64,000 nt of DNA from Enemella dayhoffiae (GCF_002250625.1 NZ_NMVQ01000023.1:62001-126000), one strand, 5' to 3'. Shown: positions 8,035 to 16,646, counted from the first letter of the stretch. The notes: generated by a model not told the origin, from the sequence alone. Made by a program: numbers and translations.

Positions 8035-8778
8035 GTGGACTCCGGGCGGGTTCGATCAGGCATCCTCAGTCGCAGCCTCGATATTCTGAGCGCGTTCGGG
8101 CCGGGCGACGTGACGTTACCTCCGGCTGAGCTGGCCCGGCGAGCAGGGCTGTCCAAGGCCACCGGGCACCGGATCGTGCAGGAGATGGTCAGTCTGGGAG
8201 TGTTGGAACGCAGCACCGCCGGAGTTCGGATCGGGATGCGGATGTTCGAGATCGGCCAACTCTTCCCACTGCATTCACCGTTACGGGCAGCGGCACTGCC
8301 ATTCCTCAGTGATCTGGCAGACACCACTGGCGGGGCACTGCATCTGGCGGTGCTCGACGGCGAGGAGGTCGTCTATCTAGAGATCGTGCAGCCAATCAAG
8401 GGCCTGTCGTCGCGGCCCGGCGGTCGGTTGCCGGCAATATCGACAGCGGCGGGTTGGGCGATCCTCGCATTCTCACCAGAGCCGGTTATTGCCCAGGTAT
8501 TGCAGCGAGCCGGTGTACCCGGCAGAGTCCGCAACAGACCACCAACGAGGGATCAACTGGCGCAGGTCAGGGCGCTTCGCTATGCCGAGGATCCCGAGGG
8601 TGACCGCGGGCCGGTGGTTGCGGTCGCGGTGCCTGTGTTGAATCTCGAGGGGTACGCTGTCGCGGCACTCTCGCTCCTGTACCCGGCTGGAGCGCCCCAG
8701 CTGTACCGGTTTGTGCCTGCGCTGCAGGTGGCCGCAAAAGGACTTGGCCGCGCTCTTGCTCGGCCCCGGGAGGATTGA
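8035..8778 (+). CDS. IclR-family transcriptional regulator
   Basis: The 247-residue regulator has an N-terminal winged helix-turn-helix (SRSLDILSAFG, LAELARRAGLSKAT-type region near residues 10-45) and a C-terminal IclR effector domain with LHLAVLDGEEVVYLE. IclR proteins usually control aromatic-acid catabolic operons and sense a pathway substrate. GTG 8035 is chosen because GAGAGGAGG lies 5 nt upstream. Two TTA leucine codons (8116 and 8281) set it apart from the flanking genes. It closes the cluster, 75 nt after the ATPase gene, and probably controls the promoter near 362-480. Confidence 0.85.
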   Translation: MDSGRVRSGILSRSLDILSAFGPGDVTLPPAELARRAGLSKATGHRIVQEMVSLGVLERSTAGVRIGMRMFEIGQLFPLHSPLRAAALPFLSDLADTTGGALHLAVLDGEEVVYLEIVQPIKGLSSRPGGRLPAISTAAGWAILAFSPEPVIAQVLQRAGVPGRVRNRPPTRDQLAQVRALRYAEDPEGDRGPVVAVAVPVLNLEGYAVAALSLLYPAGAPQLYRFVPALQVAAKGLGRALARPRED

Positions 8779-8886
8779 GGCTCGGCTAGCACGAGCGGAT
8801 CCATTCAGGCAGCGCCTGCCTGGAAGAGGTGACGGCCACTAGTCCGACCTGCCACCGGGGCCACGCGGGCGTGGCTCCGCCCCAGT

Positions 8887-8892
8887 TAGGCT
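8887..8892 (+). promoter_or_regulatory. -10 box of birA (leaderless)
   Basis: TAGGCT ends 6 nt before the GTG at 8899, which supports that start codon. Confidence 0.55.
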
Positions 8893-8898
8893 CAACCC

Positions 8899-9693
8899 GT
8901 GCCCGCGAACCAACCACCCGATCCAAATCGCCTCCGCGACCTGCTGGCCACCTCAGATTGGTGGTCGATCGAGGTGCTGCCGGAGGTCGGGTCGACCAAC
9001 CGCGAGCTGGCGCTGCGGGCGGCGGCTGGGGCCGTGCACGGGAGCGTGCTGATCACCGACAATCAGACCGCAGGACGCGGCCGGCTGGATCGCAGCTGGA
9101 CCACCCCGCCGGGGGTGGCCGTGGCCTGCTCGGTGTTGGTGCGACCACCGGCGACGATTCCCTTGGGACATTGGCTGTGGCTGTCCCCGGTGTTGGGGTT
9201 GGCGGTGAGTCGAGGCGTACGCCGCTTCAGCGGCCTGGCCGTGCAGCTGAAGTGGCCCAACGACGTGCTGGTTGCCGAACGAAAGCTGTCTGGGCTGCTC
9301 GCCGAACGCGTGGACACCGGCGGCCACGCCGCTGCGATACTCGGCTTCGGGATCAACGTCACCGCCAGCGCCGAGGAACTGCCCGTCCCGACGGCCACCT
9401 CGCTGCTGATCGAGGGCGCGCCCACCGACGCCACCGAACTACTCGCCCATGTGCTCGCAGAGCTGGCCGCGCTGTGGCGGCTGTGGCAGCACGACCTCGC
9501 CGCCGTGCGGGCGGCGTACCGCGCCGAGTGCGACACGGTCGGACGCCGCGTCCGGGTGCTGCTCGGCCCCGACCGCGAGCTGGTCGGCACCGCCATCGGC
9601 GTGGACGACAGCGGCAGCCTGCTGGTCGAGACCGGCAGCAACGTGCAGGCGTTCCCCGCCGGTGACGTCACCCACCTGCGCACGGCTGATTAG
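8899..9693 (+). CDS. birA: Biotin--[acyl-CoA carboxylase] ligase
   Basis: The 264-residue enzyme activates biotin with ATP and joins it to the carrier lysine of acyl-CoA carboxylase. The catalytic loop GRGRLDRSW (family GRGRxGRxW) is near residue 60, followed by LKWPNDVLV and KLSGLLAE, and a short C-terminal SH3-like domain. There is no N-terminal helix-turn-helix, so this is a non-repressor (class I) ligase. It is divergent from the acyl-CoA carboxylase gene, but here the two are separated by 8.3 kb of inserted catabolic genes. Confidence 0.92.
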   Translation: MPANQPPDPNRLRDLLATSDWWSIEVLPEVGSTNRELALRAAAGAVHGSVLITDNQTAGRGRLDRSWTTPPGVAVACSVLVRPPATIPLGHWLWLSPVLGLAVSRGVRRFSGLAVQLKWPNDVLVAERKLSGLLAERVDTGGHAAAILGFGINVTASAEELPVPTATSLLIEGAPTDATELLAHVLAELAALWRLWQHDLAAVRAAYRAECDTVGRRVRVLLGPDRELVGTAIGVDDSGSLLVETGSNVQAFPAGDVTHLRTAD

Positions 9694-9696
9694 ACT
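9691..9696 (+). promoter_or_regulatory. -10-like box upstream of the PH-domain gene
   Basis: TAGACT overlaps the birA stop, about 30 nt before the ATG at 9726. That gene also has a ribosome site (GGACGGAG), so a short leader is likely here. Confidence 0.35.
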
Positions 9697-9725
9697 CCCG
9701 AACAGGTGCAGCGGACGGAGCGGTC

Positions 9726-10226
9726 ATGGGCGTTTCGGCGAAGGAGTTGGCCGAGGGCGAGCGGGTGGTGCTCAACCTGCGCACCCACCCCAAGGCGCTG
9801 TGGCTCCCGTTTGCGGGACTGCTGACCGTGCTGGCGTTGCTGGTAGTCGGGCTGGTGTTCATGCCGCCCACCTGGCAGCCCGTCGGGGTGATCGTGCTGG
9901 TCGCCGTGGTTGTCCTGCTCACCGTGCCCGTGTTCGTTGCACCGTTGCTGAAATGGCGATCGCGCACCTACACCATCACCGACCGGCGGATCATGACCCG
10001 GCAGGGGATCCTCAACCGCACCGGCCACGACATCCAGCTGCGCAAGGTGAACGCCGTCGCCCAGGAGCGCAGCCTGAGCGACCGGGTGCTCGGCTGCGGC
10101 ACGCTGAAACTGGACACCGCCTCTGAGGCCGGCACCGTGGTGCTGCCCGATGTGCCTCGGGTGGAGGAGGTCGCGCGGGCGATCAACCAACTCCTCTTCG
10201 ACACCGACGACAGGAGCGACCACTGA
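9726..10226 (+). CDS. Membrane-anchored bacterial PH-domain protein
   Basis: The 166-residue protein has two adjacent membrane helices (around residues 35-75) followed by a bPH-2 type domain containing TYTITDRRIMTRQGIL and the closing segment VVLPDVPRVEEVARAINQLL. Its position next to birA matches Rv3278c of mycobacteria. The biochemical role is not established; a cell-envelope or lipid-related function is usually assumed. GGAG lies 5 nt before the ATG. The stop overlaps the start of the enoyl-CoA hydratase gene (TGATG). Confidence 0.82.
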   Translation: MGVSAKELAEGERVVLNLRTHPKALWLPFAGLLTVLALLVVGLVFMPPTWQPVGVIVLVAVVVLLTVPVFVAPLLKWRSRTYTITDRRIMTRQGILNRTGHDIQLRKVNAVAQERSLSDRVLGCGTLKLDTASEAGTVVLPDVPRVEEVARAINQLLFDTDDRSDH

Positions 10227-10999
10227 TGAGCGTCCGACTCGAACGGCACGGCGACCACGTCGTCGAGCTGGTGATGGACCGGCCCGAGGCGATGAACGCG
10301 TTGTCCACCCAGCAGGCGAAAGAGCTGATCGCCGCCGCCGACGAACTGGCCGCCGACCGCGGCGTACGCGCGGTGGTGCTCTCCTCGGCGCTGCCGAAGG
10401 CGTTCTGCGTCGGGGCCGACCTGAAGGAGCGGAATTCGTTCTCCGACTCGGATCTGGAGGACCAGCGCGGGATCTTCCGGCGCTGCTTCGGCGGGCTGAT
10501 GCAGCTGCCGATGCCGACGATCGCCGCCGTGGAAGGGTTTGCGCTCGGTGGCGGGTTCGAGCTGGCGCTCTGCTGTGACCTGATCCTGGCCTCCGAGACC
10601 GCCGTGTTCGGGCTGCCCGAGATCGGGGTCGGGGTGATCCCCGGCGGCGGCGGTACGCAGAACCTGTCCCGCCGGGTCGGGCTGGCTCGCGCCGCCGACG
10701 TCATCTTCACCGGCCGCCGGGTGAGCGTTGACGAGGGACTCGACTGGGGGTTCGTGGCCCGCCGGGTCTCCGCCGGGGAGGCGGCCGCCGAGGCAGTCGC
10801 GCTGGCCGAGGTGGTGGCGGGCAAGTCGCCAGTGGGGGCGCGGGCCGCCAAGCGTGCGCTGCACACCGGTTTCGACCTACCACTGGGCCAGGGCCTCGAC
10901 CTGGAGCACGAGGGGTGGCAGGACACCGCGTTCTCCGCCGACCGCCGCGAGGGGATCGCCGCGTTCAACGAGAAGCGCACCCCCAACTGGCCCGGCTGA
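10226..10999 (+). CDS. Enoyl-CoA hydratase/isomerase (crotonase family)
   Basis: The 257-residue crotonase-fold enzyme keeps both glutamates used for hydration, one in GGGFELALCCDLI and one in LPEIGVGVIPGGGGTQ. It should therefore be a true 2-enoyl-CoA hydratase adding water to a trans-2-enoyl-CoA. The oxyanion-hole region is KAFCVGADLKER. It overlaps the PH gene by 1 nt and would be co-transcribed. A fatty or branched-chain acid degradation role fits the nearby acyl-CoA dehydrogenase, but chain-length specificity cannot be read. Confidence 0.85.
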   Translation: MSVRLERHGDHVVELVMDRPEAMNALSTQQAKELIAAADELAADRGVRAVVLSSALPKAFCVGADLKERNSFSDSDLEDQRGIFRRCFGGLMQLPMPTIAAVEGFALGGGFELALCCDLILASETAVFGLPEIGVGVIPGGGGTQNLSRRVGLARAADVIFTGRRVSVDEGLDWGFVARRVSAGEAAAEAVALAEVVAGKSPVGARAAKRALHTGFDLPLGQGLDLEHEGWQDTAFSADRREGIAAFNEKRTPNWPG

Positions 11000-11106
11000 C
11001 CTCCCGCCCCGGCGAAGGTCAGGACGGATTGTTCCGGCGCCCGACGGTGGCATTCGGGACCGCGCGATCAGCAGGATGGGACCAACCCCGAGGGATTGGA
11101 GCCCCG

Positions 11107-12144
11107 ATGAGCACCGCAGTCACCCGCCAACGCCGGATCAAGCGGCCCGTGGCCATCGCCGCCGGAGTGCTCGCCCTGACCATCGCCGGTGGCGTCGGCG
11201 TCGCGGTCGACCAGGCGGTCGCCGCCCCGAGCCAGATCAGCGCCTCCGACACCGACGCCTATCCGGTGCTCCGCGAGGGCGCCGGGGGCCAGCGGGTGCG
11301 GATCCTGCAGCACCTGCTGTCGGCGCACGGGATCGCCACCTCGGTGGACGGGTCCTTCGGGCCGGGCACCGAGCGCTCGGTGCGCACCTTCCAGTCCCGC
11401 CGCGGCATCACCGTCGACGGCACCGTCGGCCCGCAGACCTGGTCGCGCATCCTGGTGGTGGCCCGCGAGGGAAACCGTGGCCCCGCGGTGAAGGCGATCC
11501 AGGAGACGCTGAACGCCAACGGCGCCCGGCTGCAGGTCGACGGTTCCTTCGGCCCGGCCACCAAGAAGGCCGTGATCTCTTTCCAGGACGCGAAGAACCT
11601 CGACTCCGACGGCGTGGTCGGACCGAACACGTGGGGGGCGCTGCTCGGCGTCAAGGGCGGTTCAACCACACCGACGCCCCCGCCCAGCACGGGAACCGGC
11701 AGCCCCGGCCCGGACACCCGCTATCCGAACCCGAAGCGCACCTACGCCAACGGCAACGTGCCCAGCAGCCAACTGTGCCGGGTGCCCGGCGCCAGGTCCG
11801 ACGCCTGGCGGATGAGCTGCCGCGCTGTGCCCGACTTCAAGGCGATGAACGCGGCGTACAAGAAGCAGTTCGGGATGGATCTCGAGGTGGACCACCTCAC
11901 GCTGACCGCCTATCGCACCGTCGCCGATCAGCGCCTGCTCTACAACAAGTACGGTCCCGGACGGGCCGCCAAGCCGGGCACCTCCAACCACGGTTGGGGG
12001 ATGGCGCTGGACATCAACATGCGCCGGGGCGGTGCCGGGTCGCACCAGTCGGCCACCTACAAGTGGCTGCACGCCAACGGACCGAAATATGGCTTCCGCG
12101 ACACCGTCCCGCACGAGGACTGGCACTTCGACTACCAGCGCTGA
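11107..12144 (+). CDS. Secreted peptidoglycan-binding VanY-type (M15) D,D-carboxypeptidase
   Basis: The 345-residue protein starts with a signal peptide or anchor (VAIAAGVLALTIAGGVGVAV). Two peptidoglycan-binding-1 domains follow (about residues 50-115 and 120-185; each has VDGSFGP and GTVGP/GVVGP elements), then a Thr/Pro/Gly linker. The C-terminal M15 peptidase domain has the zinc-site motifs SNHGWGMALDIN and HEDWHFDY. It probably trims D-Ala-D-Ala from wall stem peptides outside the cell. ATG 11107 gives a proper signal peptide, whereas the open frame extends far upstream into the hydratase gene. Confidence 0.85.
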   Translation: MSTAVTRQRRIKRPVAIAAGVLALTIAGGVGVAVDQAVAAPSQISASDTDAYPVLREGAGGQRVRILQHLLSAHGIATSVDGSFGPGTERSVRTFQSRRGITVDGTVGPQTWSRILVVAREGNRGPAVKAIQETLNANGARLQVDGSFGPATKKAVISFQDAKNLDSDGVVGPNTWGALLGVKGGSTTPTPPPSTGTGSPGPDTRYPNPKRTYANGNVPSSQLCRVPGARSDAWRMSCRAVPDFKAMNAAYKKQFGMDLEVDHLTLTAYRTVADQRLLYNKYGPGRAAKPGTSNHGWGMALDINMRRGGAGSHQSATYKWLHANGPKYGFRDTVPHEDWHFDYQR

Positions 12145-12196
12145 GGTCACAGCTCGGCACTCGGTCGCGCTCGCCCGATGAGGGCGATCCGTGCCG

Positions 12197-12202
12197 TACA
12201 GT
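12197..12202 (+). promoter_or_regulatory. -10 box of the GtrA-family gene (leaderless)
   Basis: TACAGT ends 6 nt before GTG 12209 and overlaps the alternative GTG 12191, so it argues for the downstream start. Confidence 0.5.
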
Positions 12203-12208
12203 GATCCG

Positions 12209-12694
12209 GTGCCTCAGGACCAACCCGCCGGCGAGCCGCATGCCGTCCACAACATCGAGTTGCCGGTGAGCGACCGGGAACCGGCCGATGAACCGGGGCT
12301 GAGTCTGTTCACGCAGCTGGTCCGGTTCACCCTCACCGGCGGGCTCTCGGCGATCGTCGACTTCGGCTCGCTGTGGCTGATGACCCACCTGATGGGGATC
12401 CCGGACAACCTGGCCAAGGCGATCTCGTTCATCCTCGGCACGACGACGGCGTACGCCATCAACCGGCGCTGGACCTTCCAGGCCGCCCCCTCGACCAGGC
12501 GACTGGTCGCGGTGTGGGTGTCCTATCTGCTCACCTTCGCGCTGCAGGTCGGCCTGTACGCCCTGACCCGGCCGTGGCTGCAGAGCCACTTCGAGTGGTC
12601 GATCGCCCAGCTGATCGCGTTCGTGATCGCCCAGGGGGCCGCCACGATCTGCAACTTCGTGATTCAGCGCTGGGTCATCTTCAAGCTGATCTGA
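12209..12694 (+). CDS. GtrA-family membrane protein
   Basis: The 161-residue protein has four membrane helices of the GtrA/DPMS family, beginning at LVRFTLTGGLSAIVDFGSLW and including TTTAYAINRRWTF. GtrA proteins are thought to help move lipid-linked sugars across the membrane. The position between a PH-domain gene and purK matches Rv3277. GTG 12209 is preferred because of the leaderless-type box just upstream; GTG 12191 in the same frame is possible. Its last 14 nt overlap the convergent esterase gene. Confidence 0.8.
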   Translation: MPQDQPAGEPHAVHNIELPVSDREPADEPGLSLFTQLVRFTLTGGLSAIVDFGSLWLMTHLMGIPDNLAKAISFILGTTTAYAINRRWTFQAAPSTRRLVAVWVSYLLTFALQVGLYALTRPWLQSHFEWSIAQLIAFVIAQGAATICNFVIQRWVIFKLI

Positions 12695-13313
12695 CCCGAT
12701 CGAGAAAGGCGACGATGTCGCCCAGCTCCTCACCGGCGATCGCGTGCCCGCGGCGGTAGTGGTGCCGCTCGACGGCGAAGTGCTCGTCCAGCCAGGGGAT
12801 GCTGCGCTCCCGCTTGGCGGCGGCGATCACCTGGTCCTCGGTGCCGATCGTCTGCAGCAGCGGCAGCCGCGGCTCGCGGGCGGCCAGCTCGGCGTCCCCG
12901 GGCAGTTCGCCGGCGTGCACGAACGAGGACAGGTGGCACACCGAGGCGAACCGCTGCGGCGCCAGCCGGGCCAGCTGGACGGCCAGCGCAGCCCCCTGGG
13001 AGAAGCCGAGCAGGTGCACCGCCCGGGGCTGCTGCTCGAGCCCGTCCAGCCAGCCGAGCACGGCCTGGGCGGAGGCGTCGATCCGGCTGTGGTCGGTGCT
13101 GTCCACGGCCGGGTTGAACTCGAACCAGGAGCGGACGCCATCGGGCGACTCGGTAGGCGCCTCCAGCGAGGCGACGGTGGCCCACGTGGGCAGGTGCGGT
13201 GCCAGCGCGAACAGATCGGCGGCGTTGGAGCCGAAGCCGTGCATCAGCACCAGCAGCTCTTCGCCGCCCTCCCGCCAGAGCACGGCATGCGGGTCGATCG
13301 TCAGGTTCGTCAC
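12681..13313 (-). CDS. Alpha/beta hydrolase, phospholipase/carboxylesterase family
   Basis: The 210-residue serine hydrolase shows the oxyanion segment LMHGFGSNAAD near residue 24 and the nucleophile elbow GFSQGAA. The acid sits in IGTEDQVI and the histidine in RRGHAIAGEELGD near the C-terminus. Such small cytosolic enzymes hydrolyse short acyl esters or lysophospholipids; the natural substrate is unknown. GTG 13313 is divergent from purK with only 47 nt between the starts. The end overlaps gtrA. Confidence 0.82.
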   Translation of the reverse strand: MTNLTIDPHAVLWREGGEELLVLMHGFGSNAADLFALAPHLPTWATVASLEAPTESPDGVRSWFEFNPAVDSTDHSRIDASAQAVLGWLDGLEQQPRAVHLLGFSQGAALAVQLARLAPQRFASVCHLSSFVHAGELPGDAELAAREPRLPLLQTIGTEDQVIAAAKRERSIPWLDEHFAVERHHYRRGHAIAGEELGDIVAFLDRVRSA

Positions 13314-13320
13314 GTGGCAA

Positions 13321-13326
13321 AGCTTA
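13321..13326 (-). promoter_or_regulatory. -10 box of the esterase gene (leaderless)
   Basis: TAAGCT on the minus strand ends 7 nt before the GTG at 13313. It sits back to back with the purK box at 13349. Confidence 0.5.
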
Positions 13327-13348
13327 GGGCATCCGCCGCGCAGCCCAT

Positions 13349-13354
13349 TAGGCT
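13349..13354 (+). promoter_or_regulatory. -10 box of purK (leaderless)
   Basis: TAGGCT ends 6 nt before GTG 13361. Confidence 0.55.
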
Positions 13355-13360
13355 GACCGG

Positions 13361-14509
13361 GTGCCAGAATCCCGCTCCTTCGTCGTCGGCGTGATCGGCG
13401 GCGGCCAGCTCGCCCGGATGATGTACGCCCCTTCGATCAAGCTCGGGATCACCCTGCGCGTGCTCGCCGAGGGACCCGACGTCAGCGCCGCCAGGGTGTT
13501 CGGCGACGTCGTCGTCGGCGACCACGACGACCCCGACACCGTGCGCGCCTTCGCCGCCGACTGCGACGTCATCACCTTCGACCACGAGCACGTGCCGACC
13601 GGGCTGCTGCGCGAGCTGGAGGCCGCCGGGGTGCAGGTCCGGCCCGGGCCGGAGGCGCTCATCCACGCCCAGGACAAGGCCGTGATGCGGGAGCGGCTGG
13701 CGGCGTGCTCCCCGGCGTTTCGGATCGTGCAGCGCGTCGAGGACCTGCTCGCCTTCGGGGAGCAGCAGGGCTGGCCGATCATCGCCAAGATCGCCCGCGG
13801 CGGCTATGACGGCAAGGGGGTGTGGAAGCTCGGCTCGCCCGAGGAGGCGTGCGAACTCTTCGCCGGGGTCGGTGAGGGGACTACCATCGTCGCCGAGGAG
13901 CTGGTCGACTTCGCCCGCGAGCTGTCGGCGCTGGTGGTGCGCTCGCCGTCCGGGCAGGCGGTGGCGTACCCGATCAGTGAGTCGATCCAGCGCGGCGGGA
14001 TCTGCACCGAGACGATCACCCCGGCTCCCGGTCTGAGCGAGGAGCAGGCGATGGCCGCCCAGCAGCTCGCGCTGCGCGTCGCCGATGAGCTCGGCGTGGT
14101 CGGGATGCTCGCGGTGGAGCTGATGGAACGCCGCGACGGGTCGGTGGTGATCAACGAGCTGGCGATGCGCCCGCACAACACCGGGCACTGGTCGATCGAC
14201 GGGGCGCACACCTCCCAGTTCGAGAACCACCTGCGCGCCGTGCTCGACCTGCCGCTGGGCGACCCGACCGCCCGGGCCCCGTGGACGGTGATGGCCAACG
14301 TGCTCGGCGGCACCGTCGAGGACCTGCCGAGCGCCCTGCTGCACTGCTTCGCCCGCGACCGTCGGCTGCGGGTGGAGCTCTATGGCAAGGAGGTGAAGCC
14401 CGGCCGCAAGGTCGGGCACGTGGTCACCTTCGGCGACGACCTCGACGCGGTACGCCGCCGCGCCCAGCACGCCGCAAACTATCTGATGGGGGTTGAAGGA
14501 CATGACTGA
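13361..14509 (+). CDS. purK: 5-(carboxyamino)imidazole ribonucleotide synthase
   Basis: The 382-residue ATP-grasp enzyme converts AIR, ATP and bicarbonate to N5-CAIR in purine synthesis. It begins [13 protein letters not shown], has the ATP-grasp signatures [15 protein letters not shown] and [18 protein letters not shown], and ends in metal-binding [13 protein letters not shown]. The stop overlaps the start of purE by 8 nt, the usual purK-purE coupling, so N5-CAIR passes to the mutase made from the same transcript. Confidence 0.95.
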   Translation: MPESRSFVVGVIGGGQLARMMYAPSIKLGITLRVLAEGPDVSAARVFGDVVVGDHDDPDTVRAFAADCDVITFDHEHVPTGLLRELEAAGVQVRPGPEALIHAQDKAVMRERLAACSPAFRIVQRVEDLLAFGEQQGWPIIAKIARGGYDGKGVWKLGSPEEACELFAGVGEGTTIVAEELVDFARELSALVVRSPSGQAVAYPISESIQRGGICTETITPAPGLSEEQAMAAQQLALRVADELGVVGMLAVELMERRDGSVVINELAMRPHNTGHWSIDGAHTSQFENHLRAVLDLPLGDPTARAPWTVMANVLGGTVEDLPSALLHCFARDRRLRVELYGKEVKPGRKVGHVVTFGDDLDAVRRRAQHAANYLMGVEGHD

Positions 14510-15059
14510 CACCGGCAGCGAGCAGTTGGCGAGCGGAGCGAGCGCGGGGGTTCCAGGTGGTCGTCCCCCTGGCCGGGTCAGAGTCGGCATTGTGATGGGG
14601 TCGGATTCGGACTGGCCGACGATGCAGGCGGCCGCCGAGGCGTGCGCGGAGTTCGATGTGGCCCACGAGGCGGACGTGGTGTCCGCCCACCGGATGCCGA
14701 CCGAGATGCTCGACTATGGGCGTACCGCGCACGAGCGTGGGCTGGAGGTGATCATCGCCGGCGCCGGCGGGGCCGCGCACCTGCCCGGCATGCTGGCCGC
14801 GGTCACCCCGCTGCCGGTGATCGGCGTACCCGTGCCGCTGAAATATCTGGACGGGATGGACTCGCTGCTGTCGATCGTGCAGATGCCGGCCGGCGTACCG
14901 GTGGCCACCGTCTCCATCGGCAACGCCCGCAACGCCGGGCTGCTGGCGGTGCGCATCCTCGCCGCCGGTGACCCCGAGCTCACCCGGCGGGTGCTGAAGT
15001 TCCAGGAGTCGCTCGCCGCGGCCGCCCGGGCCAAGGGAGAGAAGGTACGCCGCGGCTGA
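14502..15059 (+). CDS. purE: 5-(carboxyamino)imidazole ribonucleotide mutase with unusual N-terminal extension
   Basis: The 185-residue enzyme moves the carboxyl group of N5-CAIR to give CAIR. The core starts at [14 protein letters not shown] and includes SAHRMPTEM and the [11 protein letters not shown] loop of class I PurE. ATG 14502 has GAAGGA upstream. Between the start and the core lie about 25 extra residues rich in Gly, Ala and Pro, encoded by a repeat-like, partly palindromic stretch (about 14520-14575). Most PurE proteins begin within a few residues of the core, so this looks like an in-frame insertion. Confidence 0.92.
   Translation: MTDTGSEQLASGASAGVPGGRPPGRVRVGIVMGSDSDWPTMQAAAEACAEFDVAHEADVVSAHRMPTEMLDYGRTAHERGLEVIIAGAGGAAHLPGMLAAVTPLPVIGVPVPLKYLDGMDSLLSIVQMPAGVPVATVSIGNARNAGLLAVRILAAGDPELTRRVLKFQESLAAAARAKGEKVRRG
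14520..14575. repeat. Repeat-like palindromic insertion inside the purE 5' end
   Basis: The stretch contains GCGAGCGGAGCGAGC followed by GGGGGTTCCAGG and CGTCCCCCTGG, so that GGGGG and CCCCC arms can pair. It is in frame and adds a low-complexity leader to PurE. It resembles dispersed extragenic palindromes of actinobacteria, but only one copy is in this window. Confidence 0.4.
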
Positions 15060-15070
15060 GCCGCCGGCTT

Positions 15071-15323
15071 TCAGCGCGCTTCGGGGGCGAGCTTCCACAG
15101 CAGCAGCACCAGCACCGCCGCCACCACGGCCGCGGCCCCGCTGGTGGCCAGGGTGACGATGAGCCCGCCGAGACTCGGGGCGGTCGCCCCACCCGGCAGC
15201 TGGATGGCCGTGGCGGCGGTGAACGTCGCCAGGAACGCGCTGAACGAGGATGTCCCGAGCGAGCGCAGCAGGGTGTTCAACCATCACGGCGATGATGGCC
15301 GAGGTACGCCGAGTCTCCGCCAC
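15071..15323 (-). pseudogene. Small membrane protein with a one-base frameshift
   Basis: A GTG at 15323 follows GGAAGGGGG and reads VAETRRTSAIIAVM. At 15280/15281 one extra base shifts the frame, and the continuing frame reads NTLLRSLGTSSFSAFLATF, then two hydrophobic stretches (LGGLIVTLATSGAAAVVAAV and VLLLWKL). Removing one T restores a single open frame of about 84 residues with a membrane anchor. It is either a recent pseudogene or a sequencing error; an alternative is a separate 69-residue protein from TTG 15280. I do not recognise the family. Confidence 0.4.
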
Positions 15324-15427
15324 GCGGCCCCCTTCCGGTGCTGCCACGGTATCAGAACAATGATCTAACTGTATTGGACTATCCATTCATGGTTACCCGT
15401 CAGTAGATTTCTGTCCGGCAAGCGCGG

Positions 15428-15433
15428 TAGGCT
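15428..15433 (+). promoter_or_regulatory. -10 box of the acyl-CoA dehydrogenase gene (leaderless)
   Basis: TAGGCT ends 6 nt before GTG 15440. Confidence 0.55.
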
Positions 15434-15439
15434 GAGCCC

Positions 15440-16612
15440 GTGAGCGACTTCGATGACCTCTACCGTCCCACCGAGGACCACGACGCTTTCCGTGCCGCCG
15501 TCCGCGAGCTGGCCGAGGCCAAGGTCGCGCCCAACGCTGCCGAGGCGGATGAGACCGCGACCTTCCCGAAGGCCTCCCTGGCAGCCCTGGTCAAGGCCGA
15601 CTTCCACGCCCCGCACATCCCCGAGGCGTACGCCGGAGTGGGTGCGGACGCGCTCGCCACGGTGATCGTGATCGAGGAGATCGCGCGGGTGTGCGTGTCC
15701 TCCTCGCTGATCCCGGCGGTGAACAAGCTGGCCACCGTGCCGCTGCTGCTGTCCGCCTCCGAGGAGGTCAAGCGGGCCTACCTGCCGCTGATGGCCCGCG
15801 ACGGGGCGATGTTCTCCTATTGCCTCTCCGAGCCCGACGCCGGCTCCGACGTGGCCAGCATGAAGACCCGCGCCGTGCGCGAGGGGGACGAGTTCGTGCT
15901 CAACGGCACCAAGGCGTGGATCTCGAACGCGGGGGAGTCCGACTACTACACCGTCTTCGCGGTGACCGACCCGGAGAAGCGCACCAAGGGGATCTCGTGT
16001 CTGATGGTGCACAAGGACGACGCGGGGGTGTCGTTCGGTGCGCCGGAGAAGAAGCTCGGCATCAAGGGCTCACCGACCCGCCAGGTGATCATGGACAACG
16101 TCCGAGTGCCGGCCGATCGACTGGTCGGCGAGGAGGGCACCGGATTCGTCACCGCGATGAAGACCCTTGACCACACCCGCGTCACCATCGCCGCCCAGGC
16201 CGTCGGCGTGGCTCAGGGGGCGCTCGACTTCGCGCTGGGCTATGTCAAGGAGCGCAAGCAGTTCGGCAGGCCGATCGCCGACTTCCAGGGCCTGCAGTGG
16301 ATGCTCGCGGACATGGGCATGAAGGTGGAGGCGGCGCGCCAGCTGACGTACGCCGCGGCGGCGCGTTCGGAGCGGGTGGACGCCGACCTCACCTATTTCG
16401 GGGCGGCCGCCAAGTGCTTCGCCTCCGACGTGGCGATGCAGGTCACCACCGATGCGGTACAGCTGCTCGGTGGCTATGGCTACACCCGCGACTATCCGGT
16501 CGAGCGGATGATGCGCGACGCCAAGATCACCCAGATCTATGAGGGCACCAATCAGGTGCAGCGGATCGTGATGGCCCGCCAGCTGCTACAGGGGCTGCCC
16601 GACAACCGCTGA
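15440..16612 (+). CDS. Acyl-CoA dehydrogenase (FadE25-like)
   Basis: The 390-residue flavoenzyme oxidises an acyl-CoA to the trans-2-enoyl-CoA and passes electrons to ETF. It has the FAD-site signature CLSEPDAGSDVASMKT, the second signature QLLGGYGYTRDYPVERMMRD, and the catalytic-base glutamate of the short-chain family in QIYEGTNQVQR. Its place after purK-purE is the same as fadE25 in mycobacteria. A short- or branched-chain substrate is likely but not provable here. Confidence 0.9.
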   Translation: MSDFDDLYRPTEDHDAFRAAVRELAEAKVAPNAAEADETATFPKASLAALVKADFHAPHIPEAYAGVGADALATVIVIEEIARVCVSSSLIPAVNKLATVPLLLSASEEVKRAYLPLMARDGAMFSYCLSEPDAGSDVASMKTRAVREGDEFVLNGTKAWISNAGESDYYTVFAVTDPEKRTKGISCLMVHKDDAGVSFGAPEKKLGIKGSPTRQVIMDNVRVPADRLVGEEGTGFVTAMKTLDHTRVTIAAQAVGVAQGALDFALGYVKERKQFGRPIADFQGLQWMLADMGMKVEAARQLTYAAAARSERVDADLTYFGAAAKCFASDVAMQVTTDAVQLLGGYGYTRDYPVERMMRDAKITQIYEGTNQVQRIVMARQLLQGLPDNR

Positions 16613-16634
16613 CGTTCCGCGGCGCCGCCTGGGC

Positions 16635-16640
16635 GACAAT
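16635..16640 (+). promoter_or_regulatory. -10 box of the isoaspartate methyltransferase-like gene (leaderless)
   Basis: GACAAT ends 6 nt before GTG 16647; only the first base departs from TANNNT. Confidence 0.4.
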
Positions 16641-16646
16641 GGGCGG

